This document shows positions 45,879-54,752 of a stretch of 64,000 bases of DNA, piece by piece. The translations under genes and the position numbers were made by a program. This DNA is from Stieleria marina. Its GTDB lineage: Bacteria; Planctomycetota; Planctomycetia; Pirellulales; Pirellulaceae. The number at the start of each line of letters is the position of its first letter. The stretch's first letter is position 1. Location: positions 62,001 to 126,000 of the forward strand of contig CP036526.1 in NCBI GenBank assembly GCA_007741555.1, given 5' to 3'. The notes beneath the pieces were generated by a model. That model was given only the letters and a program-made list of their open reading frames with translations, was not told the DNA's origin and made no database searches.

Positions 45879-46337
45879 ATGGAAACATTCTCAGGCCCAC
45901 GGGCAACGGATCCTTTTTCGCAGTCCCACGAGGGCGACACGCTGGAAAGCCTGCGTGACGAAATGGTGAAGTTTGCGTACGAAATGCAAAGTCGGTTGGA
46001 GACGTTAACCGACCAAGTCACACAACAGTTCAGCGATCAAGCGTGTCCGTGCAAAGACCCAGGCAGCGCAGTCGAGCAGAGCGAGCAGAACAATTTGCCC
46101 GAGCCGATTCCCTATCCAACACCGCATCCGGTTGTGTTCCAGTCAGATCGATCTGGCAATGACGAAAACAGCATTGCGCTGACAACGAGCAAGCCAACAA
46201 AGACAGCACCGACCAGAATCGAAGTCGCCGCGGAAATCAGCGAACGAGCGGAACTGCTGGAAACCTCAGATCCGCTGCAGCGCCTCGCAGCAATCAAGCT
46301 GCGTTTAGAACAGCAGCTCTCAAAGGGGGAACAATGA
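45879..46337 (+). CDS. Unknown small protein of the chemosensory operon
   Basis: The 152-residue protein has an N-terminal helix (TLESLRDEMVKFAYEMQSRLETLTDQVTQQF) with heptad-like spacing, and a proline-rich middle with PCKDP and PIPYPTPHPVV. The C-terminal helix is DPLQRLAAIKLRLEQQL. I recognise no family. The two helices around a disordered linker suggest an adaptor that joins partner proteins. Its stop overlaps the cheW start by four bases, so translation is coupled to cheW. Confidence 0.75.
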   Translation: METFSGPRATDPFSQSHEGDTLESLRDEMVKFAYEMQSRLETLTDQVTQQFSDQACPCKDPGSAVEQSEQNNLPEPIPYPTPHPVVFQSDRSGNDENSIALTTSKPTKTAPTRIEVAAEISERAELLETSDPLQRLAAIKLRLEQQLSKGEQ

Positions 46338-46888
46338 TGATTGCTACACAGTCAAACAACGAAACCTTTCAGTCGACTTCCCAAGATTCAGCAGCCGACA
46401 AAAAACACTGCATGTTTCGCTCAGGTGGCGACTGGTTTGCGATCCCTGCGGTCGTTGTGCGGGAGATCACTGCTTCTCCGGCGCTCGTACGCGTTCCCGA
46501 TTGCCATCCCTGCCTCGCAGGCATCTGCCATCTTCGGGCCGAGTTCATTCCGGCCATCTCCATCAGCGGCATCCTAGAAGTCAACGCAAAACGCGATGAA
46601 GAAGCCGAGAGCACGCTATTGGTGATCAATGGCAATGTCACGTGGGCACTGCTGATCGCTGAAGCGGGATCCGTTGAAACTCTTGAAGTACTTGGCAACA
46701 CCGAGCAACAGCGCGAAACAGTCGAACTGGGAACCGCCATGCATCGCGACCAGATCGTGCGAGTCTTAGATCACAACGGAATCTATCAGCGAGTTCAGCA
46801 GTTGGTCGAGAACGTTTGGGCGTTACCAGATGATGCCGTTGTGGAATCGCTGCCGCCACAAACCCAATCCACATCCGGGAGTGAATGA
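46334..46888 (+). CDS. cheW: CheW-like coupling protein
   Basis: The 184-residue protein has a CheW/SH3-like core: CMFRSGGDWFAIPAVVVREITASPALVRVPDCHPCLAGICHLRAEFIPAISISGIL, matching the usual pattern (F-x-L-x2-x-FAIPAx-VxEI, a PxxP-like turn, G-x-x-x-R-G-x-x-IP). It should link the receptor at 46885 to the CheA at 48306. The conserved Arg/Gly of the fourth strand appears as HLRAEFIPAI. A 20-residue tail after the core is disordered. It overlaps both neighbours by four bases. Confidence 0.9.
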   Translation: MMIATQSNNETFQSTSQDSAADKKHCMFRSGGDWFAIPAVVVREITASPALVRVPDCHPCLAGICHLRAEFIPAISISGILEVNAKRDEEAESTLLVINGNVTWALLIAEAGSVETLEVLGNTEQQRETVELGTAMHRDQIVRVLDHNGIYQRVQQLVENVWALPDDAVVESLPPQTQSTSGSE

Positions 46889-48306
46889 TGAAACTGAGTA
46901 GCTTTTTCGTCACGTCACATGCAATCGTGGCCGCCCTGTCTGTCGCAGCTGTCCAGCTGACCAGCGGGACGTCGATCGCCCCTGTGGCAGGCATTTCGCT
47001 GGGAATAGTAATTGTTGCGAGTTGGGCATGCGCCCGACAAATCAAGCGAGGGTTGATCATTCTTGAATCGGTTGTCGCTGACGATCAGAACGCCGTCACG
47101 CTTCGATCCGGTTTGACGGAGATCGATGAGACGTCGAGACGCATCGGCGAATGTGCTCAGCATTGGGAAACGATTGCCGCGAATACGCGCCGTCAGAACA
47201 GTGAGATCAAAGAAATGATGTCGTTGTTGAATCGTCGCGATCGCAGCGGTGCTCCTACCAGTGGGCAACTTCAAGGCGTATTGTCAGCGCTTGGAAATGC
47301 ACTGCACGCACATGTTTCACAAATTGAATCAGGTGCCAGCGAGATCGACCAACACGCGCAAACGATCGCGGACGGAACCGAAACGCAAGGACACGCCGTC
47401 GTAAAGGCAACGGCCTACGTCGAACAGCTTGCCGTGGCCATTGACGTTGCTTCGTCCAATGCAATTGACGCCCAGGCAAAGGTTCAGGACACAGTCGTAT
47501 CGGCGACGGCCGCTCTTGAAACAGTCAGCGAATTGATGCAGGGACTGGAACTGGTTCGCACCGATTCCCAGACATGCCAGCGTAAGCTGCTTAGCCTGTG
47601 CGATCCGGCACAGCAAATTTCCGGAATCGTCGGGACAATCAATGACATTACCGCTCGCACAGACCATCTGGCTCTGAACGCTTCGATCGAATCGATTCGG
47701 GCTGGTGAGCACGGCCGTCGCTTCGCGATTGTTGCTGATGAAGTTCGTCGGCTGGCCGAACAAACCAACGACGCGACGCGAGAGATTGCTGGCCTGACCG
47801 ATGCGATGCAATTGGTGATTGACGAGTCCATATGCGGAATCCAGCGTGAAGGAAAACGAATCGAGTCAGAGACTGCCAGAGCAAACGTGGCCGAGACGTC
47901 GCTACAACAAATTCGTGAATTCGCTGAGCAGAGCTCGCAGCATCTTCAGCAAGTGACTCATTTGTCGGGGCAACAAGTGCAGTTTGCGCAGGATATCGTG
48001 CAAACCGTTCAGCAAATCGCAACGATTGCTAAGTCCAATCGCAGTGGTGCGGAGGGCGTTTGCTGGACCATGAAGTCGATCACCAAAACACCGGCTCAAA
48101 TTGTCACGACCATCGGCAGACTGCGCGACTGCAGTAAGGCGGAAAAGGACGACGTCAACGAAACGAGTTCAAACCCTTCAGAGCCCACTGAAAACGAAGA
48201 AAACTCGACGCCTTCGGTTGCCGGCGACGCGCCATCGAGTGCTTCGGTCCCCGTCATCGCATTGCCATCGCCAGTGACTGCCTTGCCATCCTGTGAGGTG
48301 TCTTGA
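46885..48306 (+). CDS. Chemoreceptor (MCP) without sensor domain
   Basis: The 473-residue protein has two closely spaced membrane helices near 9-26 and 32-49. About five residues lie between them, so there is no extracellular sensor. No PAS or GAF domain is evident. The long helical signalling hairpin carries the conserved tip QISGIVGTINDITARTDHLALNASIESIRAGEHGRRFAIVADEVRRLAEQT. Several Glu/Gln sites flank it, but no CheR/CheB is encoded here. Residues after about 425 are Ser/Thr/Pro-rich. The input probably comes from the membrane or from a partner protein. It overlaps CheW and CheA genes by four and one bases. Confidence 0.92.
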   Translation: MMKLSSFFVTSHAIVAALSVAAVQLTSGTSIAPVAGISLGIVIVASWACARQIKRGLIILESVVADDQNAVTLRSGLTEIDETSRRIGECAQHWETIAANTRRQNSEIKEMMSLLNRRDRSGAPTSGQLQGVLSALGNALHAHVSQIESGASEIDQHAQTIADGTETQGHAVVKATAYVEQLAVAIDVASSNAIDAQAKVQDTVVSATAALETVSELMQGLELVRTDSQTCQRKLLSLCDPAQQISGIVGTINDITARTDHLALNASIESIRAGEHGRRFAIVADEVRRLAEQTNDATREIAGLTDAMQLVIDESICGIQREGKRIESETARANVAETSLQQIREFAEQSSQHLQQVTHLSGQQVQFAQDIVQTVQQIATIAKSNRSGAEGVCWTMKSITKTPAQIVTTIGRLRDCSKAEKDDVNETSSNPSEPTENEENSTPSVAGDAPSSASVPVIALPSPVTALPSCEVS

Positions 48307-51059
48307 TGCCAAGCGAAAGCAACAGCCAGATACCATCCATCGCTGAAAACCGCGAGCTGCTCGAAGAAATTCGCTTCGCAACCGAAGAGTCTCCGCAATC
48401 CGATTTGCATCGCTTGACGAACCTTCTGGCACAGGTAATCGACACGGTCCAAGGCGACAGCTCACAGGGGCCTTTGGATTCGGATGTGGTCGAACTGATC
48501 AATGATGGAGTACGAGAAATTCGTTTGGTCGCGGAATCCGAACAACCGACTTCAATCGATCTGGCAGCATTGCTGCAAGAAGCGACAGGCCGATGGGGCG
48601 AGAGCCTTGGTATGAGCTGCGTCGCTGATGAGGACTTCGCGTTTGATGGCCCGTCTTTAGAGAATTCAGATGCATGGAGCGATGGTTTTGAATTCGCTTC
48701 TCAAGATGAAGAGCTAGCGGATGAAGAATCCGAAGACGAATCTTATCAGGCACCGACGGCGGAAGAAATCGCGTCGTTGCTTAATGCGATGGGCGAGACT
48801 TCGACACCGATCGATCAGTCGACAATCACAGTCGCGCCAGCAAGCGAACCCGCAGTCGTTGACGACACACCAAGCACTGAACTTAGCGTCCAAATTTCGC
48901 TTGAGTCTCTTGATGCCGAGCTGAAAGAAGCGTTCTTGGAAGACGCATCCAGTTGCATGGCATCGATGGAAGACGCACTTCTTCGCCTTGAGAACGATCC
49001 CAGCGACGCCGACTCTCTGAATCAGATTGGACGTGAACTCCATACACTCAAGGGTGCATCGGCTAGCGTTGGGCTCTCGGACTTGGCAGGCCAATTGCAC
49101 TTGTTGGAAGACAGACTTGCCGACCAGAGTTCAGCTGGCGACGCGTCCTTTATCAACGCACTCCTCCAGTGCGTTGATTCAATACGCAGGCAAATCAGTA
49201 GCGACGACACACCCTCTGAAATCGTCGCACCCCAACCCAATCCGACTCAGTTTCAGGCGGCCACCAGCCAGCCTGCAGCAATCGTTTCGACGCCGTCTTT
49301 TACACCGGACGTCAGCAATGATGACGATTCGATTCGTGTGAAGTCGTCGCAGGTCAACCGATTGATGGACACGCTATCGGAGATGGTGATGTTGCGTAAT
49401 CGGCGAAAAACCGAAGTCAGCGAGTTGCAAGAGGTCTACCACGAACTCATCGGTAGCGTCTCGAAGATGCGGCTGCTTAGCCATGACGGAAATGAGCAAT
49501 CCGACGCAAGTTCGTTGCAATTGTCCGAAGTCGCAAACGATGTCTTTGCAGTCGCCCAGAGCGTTCGAGACGGCCTGCGCCCAGTCGCCGAAGGGAATGC
49601 CGCCCTCAGTCAGCTGATCGGTCAACTTCGCCAAGAGCTCGTTGAACTTCGCACCACTCCCATTTCCGGATTGTTCCGCCGATTGCAGCGCGTGGTACGT
49701 GACACAGCGAATGTAGAATCCAAACAGGTTCGATTGCAGTTGGTCGGCGAAGACAGTGGTATCGAACGTTCATTGCAACAGCGTTTGTATGAGCCAATGC
49801 TGCATATCGTTCGCAATGCAGTGTGCCATGGCATCGAATCGGCGTCGCAGCGTGAGCGAAGTGGCAAAGAAGCCGTGGGAACGATCACGGTGGAAGCGAA
49901 AGCAGGACCGGACGTGTTCGTCATCGAAATCCGCGACGATGGTGGTGGGCTGGACTACGAAGCTATCCGGCGCCGCGGAATTTCCAGCGGTTTGTTAGCT
50001 AACGATCAGTCGGTCAGTCAGTCGGAACTGTCGCAGTTGATCTTCCAGCCTGGATTTTCGACTCGCGAATCCACCAACCAAGCTGCGGGGCGTGGCGTCG
50101 GCATGGATGTCGTTGCATCAACATTGAAACGCATGCGTGGCTGGCTGGACGTTGATTCCGATCCGGGTAAGGGAACACGAATCCGACTTAGTTTTCCGAT
50201 CCCGTCGGTCATTCAGCATGCGATGGTGTTTCGGTCGGCCGGGCGACTATTTGCTCTACCGATGCAGTCGGTTCAATGTGTTAACCCTGAATTGGGCGGC
50301 GCAACAACACTTCGATTCTCGGAAGTCTTCGGTGAGACAAAAGATTTTGCTGCTCAGGATGAACAGCGAATCGTGCTAACAGATACAGCGTCGCGAACGG
50401 ATGGACACGGCCGGGTGACACTCTTGGTCGACGAAGTGCTGGGAGCAGAGGAAGTCGTCGTGCGGCCGCTTCCATCGCTGCTGAGAAATCATCCCTACTG
50501 CAACGGTGCGACTCTATCGGGGACAGGTGAGCTGGTTCTGTTACTAGACGCCAGACGTGTGGTTGATTCCCAAGCATCTCGCATCAATCAAGCTACTGCA
50601 CAGCCGACGGCATCTGCCCAGCATCAAACGAACAAGCAGCGCCCGCGCGTCCTGGTTGCCGACGACTCAGTAACTGCCAGAAAACGAGTGGTGGAATCCC
50701 TGAGTCGCTATCCCGTCGAAATCATCGAAGCGTCTGACGGTCGACAAGCGCTTGAGATCTTCCGTCACGAGACCATTGACGCGGTCTTCAGTGATATGGA
50801 AATGCCTCATGTCACAGGCATGGATCTCCTCTCAGCCATCAAATCAGACGATCGCGCTGCACGGCCGCCCGTCGTCATCATCAGTAGCCGAAACGAAATC
50901 GAGTTCACGACGCGAGCCAAAGAGCTGGGCGCGACCGACTACTTGATCAAGCCTCTCGCTGACGAGTCCCTCGATTTGGCACTGACCAAAATGCCGAACC
51001 TTAGCCATTTTCTCGATTCTCATCTTAGTGATCTACCACCCTGCGGAGCCATCCAGTGA
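48306..51059 (+). CDS. cheA: CheA-type histidine kinase with C-terminal receiver (hybrid CheA)
   Basis: The protein has about 917 residues. A 200-residue acidic lead precedes the Hpt domain with His246 (LHTLKGASASVGL). No CheY-binding P2 domain is evident. The dimerisation and kinase domains follow: HIVRNAVCHGIESASQRE, RDDGGGLDYEAI near 544 and GRGVGMDVV near 600. Then come a CheW-like P5 domain and a receiver with Asp830 (VLVADDSVTARKRV, VFSDMEMPHVTGMD, KPLADE). The layout resembles ChpA/FrzE-type kinases of non-flagellar systems. The start is ATG 48306, sharing its A with the MCP stop codon. Its phosphoryl group could pass to its own receiver or to the two separate receivers of the operon. 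Confidence 0.93.
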   Translation: MPSESNSQIPSIAENRELLEEIRFATEESPQSDLHRLTNLLAQVIDTVQGDSSQGPLDSDVVELINDGVREIRLVAESEQPTSIDLAALLQEATGRWGESLGMSCVADEDFAFDGPSLENSDAWSDGFEFASQDEELADEESEDESYQAPTAEEIASLLNAMGETSTPIDQSTITVAPASEPAVVDDTPSTELSVQISLESLDAELKEAFLEDASSCMASMEDALLRLENDPSDADSLNQIGRELHTLKGASASVGLSDLAGQLHLLEDRLADQSSAGDASFINALLQCVDSIRRQISSDDTPSEIVAPQPNPTQFQAATSQPAAIVSTPSFTPDVSNDDDSIRVKSSQVNRLMDTLSEMVMLRNRRKTEVSELQEVYHELIGSVSKMRLLSHDGNEQSDASSLQLSEVANDVFAVAQSVRDGLRPVAEGNAALSQLIGQLRQELVELRTTPISGLFRRLQRVVRDTANVESKQVRLQLVGEDSGIERSLQQRLYEPMLHIVRNAVCHGIESASQRERSGKEAVGTITVEAKAGPDVFVIEIRDDGGGLDYEAIRRRGISSGLLANDQSVSQSELSQLIFQPGFSTRESTNQAAGRGVGMDVVASTLKRMRGWLDVDSDPGKGTRIRLSFPIPSVIQHAMVFRSAGRLFALPMQSVQCVNPELGGATTLRFSEVFGETKDFAAQDEQRIVLTDTASRTDGHGRVTLLVDEVLGAEEVVVRPLPSLLRNHPYCNGATLSGTGELVLLLDARRVVDSQASRINQATAQPTASAQHQTNKQRPRVLVADDSVTARKRVVESLSRYPVEIIEASDGRQALEIFRHETIDAVFSDMEMPHVTGMDLLSAIKSDDRAARPPVVIISSRNEIEFTTRAKELGATDYLIKPLADESLDLALTKMPNLSHFLDSHLSDLPPCGAIQ

Positions 51060-52732
51060 CTGACAAAACCGTTCTCGTGATCGACGACAGCGCGACCATT
51101 CGAAAGTTGGTCGATACCCATTTGACTCCCGCCGGCTACCGTGTCGTGCTGGCTCCCAACGCGGAAGACGGAGTACGTTTGGCGGGCGAATGTTCTCCCG
51201 ACTTGATTTTGCTAGACCATCAGCTTCCTGGTACCACCGGATACGACGTCTGCTGCAAGTTGGTCGAAATTCCAGAGCTGCGATCAATTCCAGTCGTGAT
51301 CAGTTCGACGCTGCGCAAAAAGGCGTACGCCGAATACGTCGACCTGGACAACGTGGTCGACATGCTGCCTAAACCGTACACCGAGCAGTTGCTGTTGATG
51401 ACGGTTGCCAACGCTTTGGAAACGGCGGCAATGGTCGTGACATCCCAGTCCCAGGGATCCGCGGTACCCGAGGTAATCAACCAACAGAGCGAAGCTGAAC
51501 TGGCTGGTTCACTAACTTGCTTTGGACTGCGCGAACTACTGGACTTTTTGAACAACGGTCGCAAGAGTGGCGTGCTAGAAGTCGAAGCTGATCGCGCAAG
51601 AATTCGCTTCCATTTGGACAAGGGCCGTATTCAAGGTGTTTACGGATCGGGAATGGATCCGGATGACATCGAGAAAATCGTCTCTCAGTTGCCAGATTCG
51701 CTTAGCAGTCTCGCGCCCGTCTTGAGAATGACCATGAGCGGTCGCAGCTGCGCAGAGGTCGATGGGTTCGTTCAATTACTGGATCAGAAAGTGCTGGATC
51801 CACGTTTGATGACCAAGCTGCTTCGTTTCCAAGCGTCGATGCTGGTTCAGCTAGCCTTTGAGCAAAACCTAAACGCATTCCGGTTCGAGCTAGGGCATTC
51901 GCAAAACGCACTCCACAAGAATCTGCCGCTTGATATCAGCTTGCTTGCTTTACTGGTCGAAGCCGCGATGTGCTCCGATGATCCCCAGGCGACTTCCGGT
52001 CAAAACCAATCATACGTCCGCCGGGCCATTCGAGGACAAAATCTGGATCGCGCAGGATTACCTGCCAGGCACATGAAGATCTTGAACTTGCTCTCGGATC
52101 CTAAGAGCCATGCGGAAATTCAGCGTGAGCTGGGATGGAGCGAAACGGAGGTCCGCCAAGTTCTCCGCGGATTTGTGATGGCCGAGTTGGTCGAGATTCG
52201 TTCCCAAGTCGTTGCCGGCAATTTTGTCGTCTTCGAGCCCAACGCTGCTGCCGCACAGAACTTGCGTGCCGAGCTGGAAGCATCGGACAATCGATATGCT
52301 GGCAAGGTCGTCCGTGACAAGCTTGCCCTTCAACTTGTCCTCAAGCGTTCGATCCCGCACACGCTGGCATTTGCTGCGGACGACGACATGGCATGTCAAC
52401 TGATCGCTCACCTGTTTTCAACATCGAATCCCAAAGCCGCAAACGTCAAACGCATTGCGTTGCTTGGTGATGCTGACGCCCATGCGATCGACTGGAATGA
52501 TCGAGTTGGATTTACACCCGATGATGTGCTGCAGCGTCCATGCACGGCAGAGTTATTGTTCCGATCGATGGATCGCCTCTTTGATGACGGTGCGGAACAA
52601 GCCCAGCATGAAACCGAGGCACAGGAAAATGAGACGCAACATGCGCCTCCGCTGTCCGCCGGCGACTCCGACGCTAACAGTCCCATCGCCACGTCGTCGT
52701 TCACCGCATTGCCAACAGGAGTCGAAGCATGA
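51056..52732 (+). CDS. Receiver-DUF4388 response regulator
   Basis: The protein has 558 residues. The N-terminal receiver has Asp10/Asp11, phospho-acceptor Asp54 (LILLDHQLPGTTGYDVC) and MLPKPYTEQ. After a linker, about 150-300 is a DUF4388/PatA-like domain: LAGSLTCFGLRELLDFLNNGRKSGVLEVEADRARIRFHLDKGRIQGVYG. A winged-helix-like region follows (HAEIQRELGWSETEVRQVLRGFVMAELV), then an acidic tail. DUF4388 regulators act in gliding and polar cell signalling in other phyla, often with GTPases. It starts at GTG 51056, overlapping cheA by four bases. Confidence 0.88.
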   Translation: MTDKTVLVIDDSATIRKLVDTHLTPAGYRVVLAPNAEDGVRLAGECSPDLILLDHQLPGTTGYDVCCKLVEIPELRSIPVVISSTLRKKAYAEYVDLDNVVDMLPKPYTEQLLLMTVANALETAAMVVTSQSQGSAVPEVINQQSEAELAGSLTCFGLRELLDFLNNGRKSGVLEVEADRARIRFHLDKGRIQGVYGSGMDPDDIEKIVSQLPDSLSSLAPVLRMTMSGRSCAEVDGFVQLLDQKVLDPRLMTKLLRFQASMLVQLAFEQNLNAFRFELGHSQNALHKNLPLDISLLALLVEAAMCSDDPQATSGQNQSYVRRAIRGQNLDRAGLPARHMKILNLLSDPKSHAEIQRELGWSETEVRQVLRGFVMAELVEIRSQVVAGNFVVFEPNAAAAQNLRAELEASDNRYAGKVVRDKLALQLVLKRSIPHTLAFAADDDMACQLIAHLFSTSNPKAANVKRIALLGDADAHAIDWNDRVGFTPDDVLQRPCTAELLFRSMDRLFDDGAEQAQHETEAQENETQHAPPLSAGDSDANSPIATSSFTALPTGVEA

Positions 52733-54099
52733 TTTCACAGAAAACCGACACCGCGAATTTTACACTTTCGGTAACCGACTCATTTGGTTCGACAAAGCAG
52801 GTTTCGCTACGTCCCGACCAAAGTATCTTTGCTGGAACCTCTAACAACTGCGGGCTCAAGCTATCAGGCTCGGGTCTATCAGAGATTCATTGCCGCTTGG
52901 AACTCACCGATGGCCAGTTGATCATTCAAGATTGGATGTCAGCTACCGGCACCCTGGTCAATGGTGAAGCGATCTCAGCCGAATCGGAAATTAATATTGG
53001 CGACGTCATTGGCGTCGGTGACTATCGCATCGAAATCGCTACCGCGGTTGATGCAGCTTCAGCTGGATCGTCAGCTGACACGTCACCCGAACCTTCTTCC
53101 GCCGCGCCGATCCAAAGCGTTCAAGCTGACAGTGTCCCAAACACGCCCGAAGAGATGGGACAGCAAGAACAGCAGGAAGAAGAACCGACCGACATTGAAT
53201 GTCTCGCAACGGACGACTCGGACGCGTTCGCATTGGACATCCCAGATGATTTCTTCGCCTTCGAGGAGGAAGCATCTTACGATCACGAGACCGTCGCTCT
53301 CCTGCACGCCGAAATCGAAGAGCTGCAAGCCGCGCTTGCCCAACGCGATGCGGAGTTTGAAAGCCAGAGCACACTCGACAGCTCAAGTGCGGGTCCAGAA
53401 TCGGACTTTGGCCAGACTGACAAAATGCTGGCGCGAATGCAGGAGCTTATCGACGAAGCGAATCGCAGTGACGAACGCGTCGCCCTGTTGGAAGAAATGC
53501 TGCTTGCCGCGGAGATCGCTACTCGCGCCGAAAAGGAAGAACGCGGTCATTTGGAAGGCTGGGTCGGCGATATCGAAAAGCGTTTGAGCCAACGCGAAGA
53601 CGAACACGCCGCTGAAGTCGGCTCGCTACGCAGACGGATCGAAGAGTCTGATAAAGCGCAACAGAATTTGCATCGAAAGCTAAAGGAAGCCGCATTCCGC
53701 GGAGGTGCTCCCAAGCAATACGAAGACACGTTGGAGTCACTGCAGGCATCGAATCGACAATTGCAGAATGACCTAGCAGAGTCGCAGCAAAAATCGCTCA
53801 GCGCGGAGCAGAAGCTCGGTGAAATGTCGGAGCGTCAAGAACGGGAGCTTCGAGAAGAACGCGTCAAGCTAGCCCAGGAACAAGCAAAGCTCTCGCGAAT
53901 GCGGTTTGAATTGTCCAGCAAGCTGTCGGACGTCGAAACGTTGCCCAAAAGCGAGAATCCGGTCGAGACGGAAACGTCCAATCGTATTCAAGCTTTGCGA
54001 GCGCATCTGCGTGAAATTCACGAGCAAGAGAAGCTTGAGGAGAAAGAAGCGCCGCTGACGAAACGTCTTGCCAAGCTCTGGAGACGAGTTGAATATTGA
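52729..54099 (+). CDS. FHA-domain protein with long coiled coil
   Basis: The protein has 456 residues. Residues about 12-106 form an FHA fold: FAGTSNNCGLKLSGSGLSEIHCRLEL, QLIIQDWMSATGTLVNGEAI and NIGDVIGVGDYRIEI. It keeps Ser-x2-His and Asn-Gly, but the usual Gly-Arg that contacts phosphate is Gly-Thr. An acidic linker leads to a coiled coil of more than 200 residues (ALLEEMLLAAEIATRAEKEERGHLE through LREERVKLAQEQAKLSRMRFEL). It may bind phosphothreonine or act as a scaffold. It overlaps its neighbours by four bases upstream and one base downstream. Confidence 0.88.
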   Translation: MISQKTDTANFTLSVTDSFGSTKQVSLRPDQSIFAGTSNNCGLKLSGSGLSEIHCRLELTDGQLIIQDWMSATGTLVNGEAISAESEINIGDVIGVGDYRIEIATAVDAASAGSSADTSPEPSSAAPIQSVQADSVPNTPEEMGQQEQQEEEPTDIECLATDDSDAFALDIPDDFFAFEEEASYDHETVALLHAEIEELQAALAQRDAEFESQSTLDSSSAGPESDFGQTDKMLARMQELIDEANRSDERVALLEEMLLAAEIATRAEKEERGHLEGWVGDIEKRLSQREDEHAAEVGSLRRRIEESDKAQQNLHRKLKEAAFRGGAPKQYEDTLESLQASNRQLQNDLAESQQKSLSAEQKLGEMSERQERELREERVKLAQEQAKLSRMRFELSSKLSDVETLPKSENPVETETSNRIQALRAHLREIHEQEKLEEKEAPLTKRLAKLWRRVEY

Positions 54100-54671
54100 T
54101 GCAAGATCACACATTCAATCCAACCGAAAACGATCAGCCATCGCACGATATCGTCGAAAGCCTTCACGCCCTAACGCGTGATCTGGAGACTTTCGTCGCG
54201 CAATGGTCACGTCGTCTTGATCACGCGATCGAATCGTCGCAACCGGTTCCGTTAGATGATCACGGACTGCAAAAGCGTGCCGAACAACTGCAACTTGAAA
54301 AACGACAGTGGGAATCCGAACAAGCAGCTGAACAGCAGGTGGCCAAAGAGAGAATCGAGCAGTTGACCCAAGCGTGGTTGCAGCTTGAATCCGAACAACG
54401 ATCCTTTCTGCAGATCAAAGCAACGCAGCACGGTTCCAACTCCCACGCGGCTGACGCTAACAATCCGTCCACAAACCGGTCGAACGTCAGTTCGGTGTCA
54501 AATTCACTGTCTAAGTCGATCGCCCCGCTGAGCACGTTGTCGTCAATGTCGCCGTCAATAAATTCAACGGCATCACAGTCGCCTACTGGCGGTAGCGACA
54601 ACGCCGCGCAGCAATTCAAACGATTGCGCCGCGAGATTGATTCCAACCGATCCAATTCCCAGCGACAGTAG
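54099..54671 (+). CDS. Coiled-coil protein of the chemosensory operon
   Basis: The protein has about 190 residues. Its N-terminal half is helical with heptads (ESLHALTRDLETFVAQWSRRLDHAIES; LQKRAEQLQLEKRQWESEQAAEQQVAKERIEQLTQAWLQLESEQRSF). The C-terminal half is Ser/Asn/Thr-rich and disordered, ending in a short helix (QQFKRLRREIDS). No known family. It could pair with the FHA protein coiled coil encoded just upstream. ATG 54099 shares its A with the previous stop (TGATG). Confidence 0.75.
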   Translation: MQDHTFNPTENDQPSHDIVESLHALTRDLETFVAQWSRRLDHAIESSQPVPLDDHGLQKRAEQLQLEKRQWESEQAAEQQVAKERIEQLTQAWLQLESEQRSFLQIKATQHGSNSHAADANNPSTNRSNVSSVSNSLSKSIAPLSTLSSMSPSINSTASQSPTGGSDNAAQQFKRLRREIDSNRSNSQRQ

Positions 54672-54752
54672 CCGCAGCAAAACAAAGAGTGCGAAAAGGT
54701 CCCCAGCATCTTTTCCCGACCAATCCAAATTTACTCGAACACGGAGACCTTC

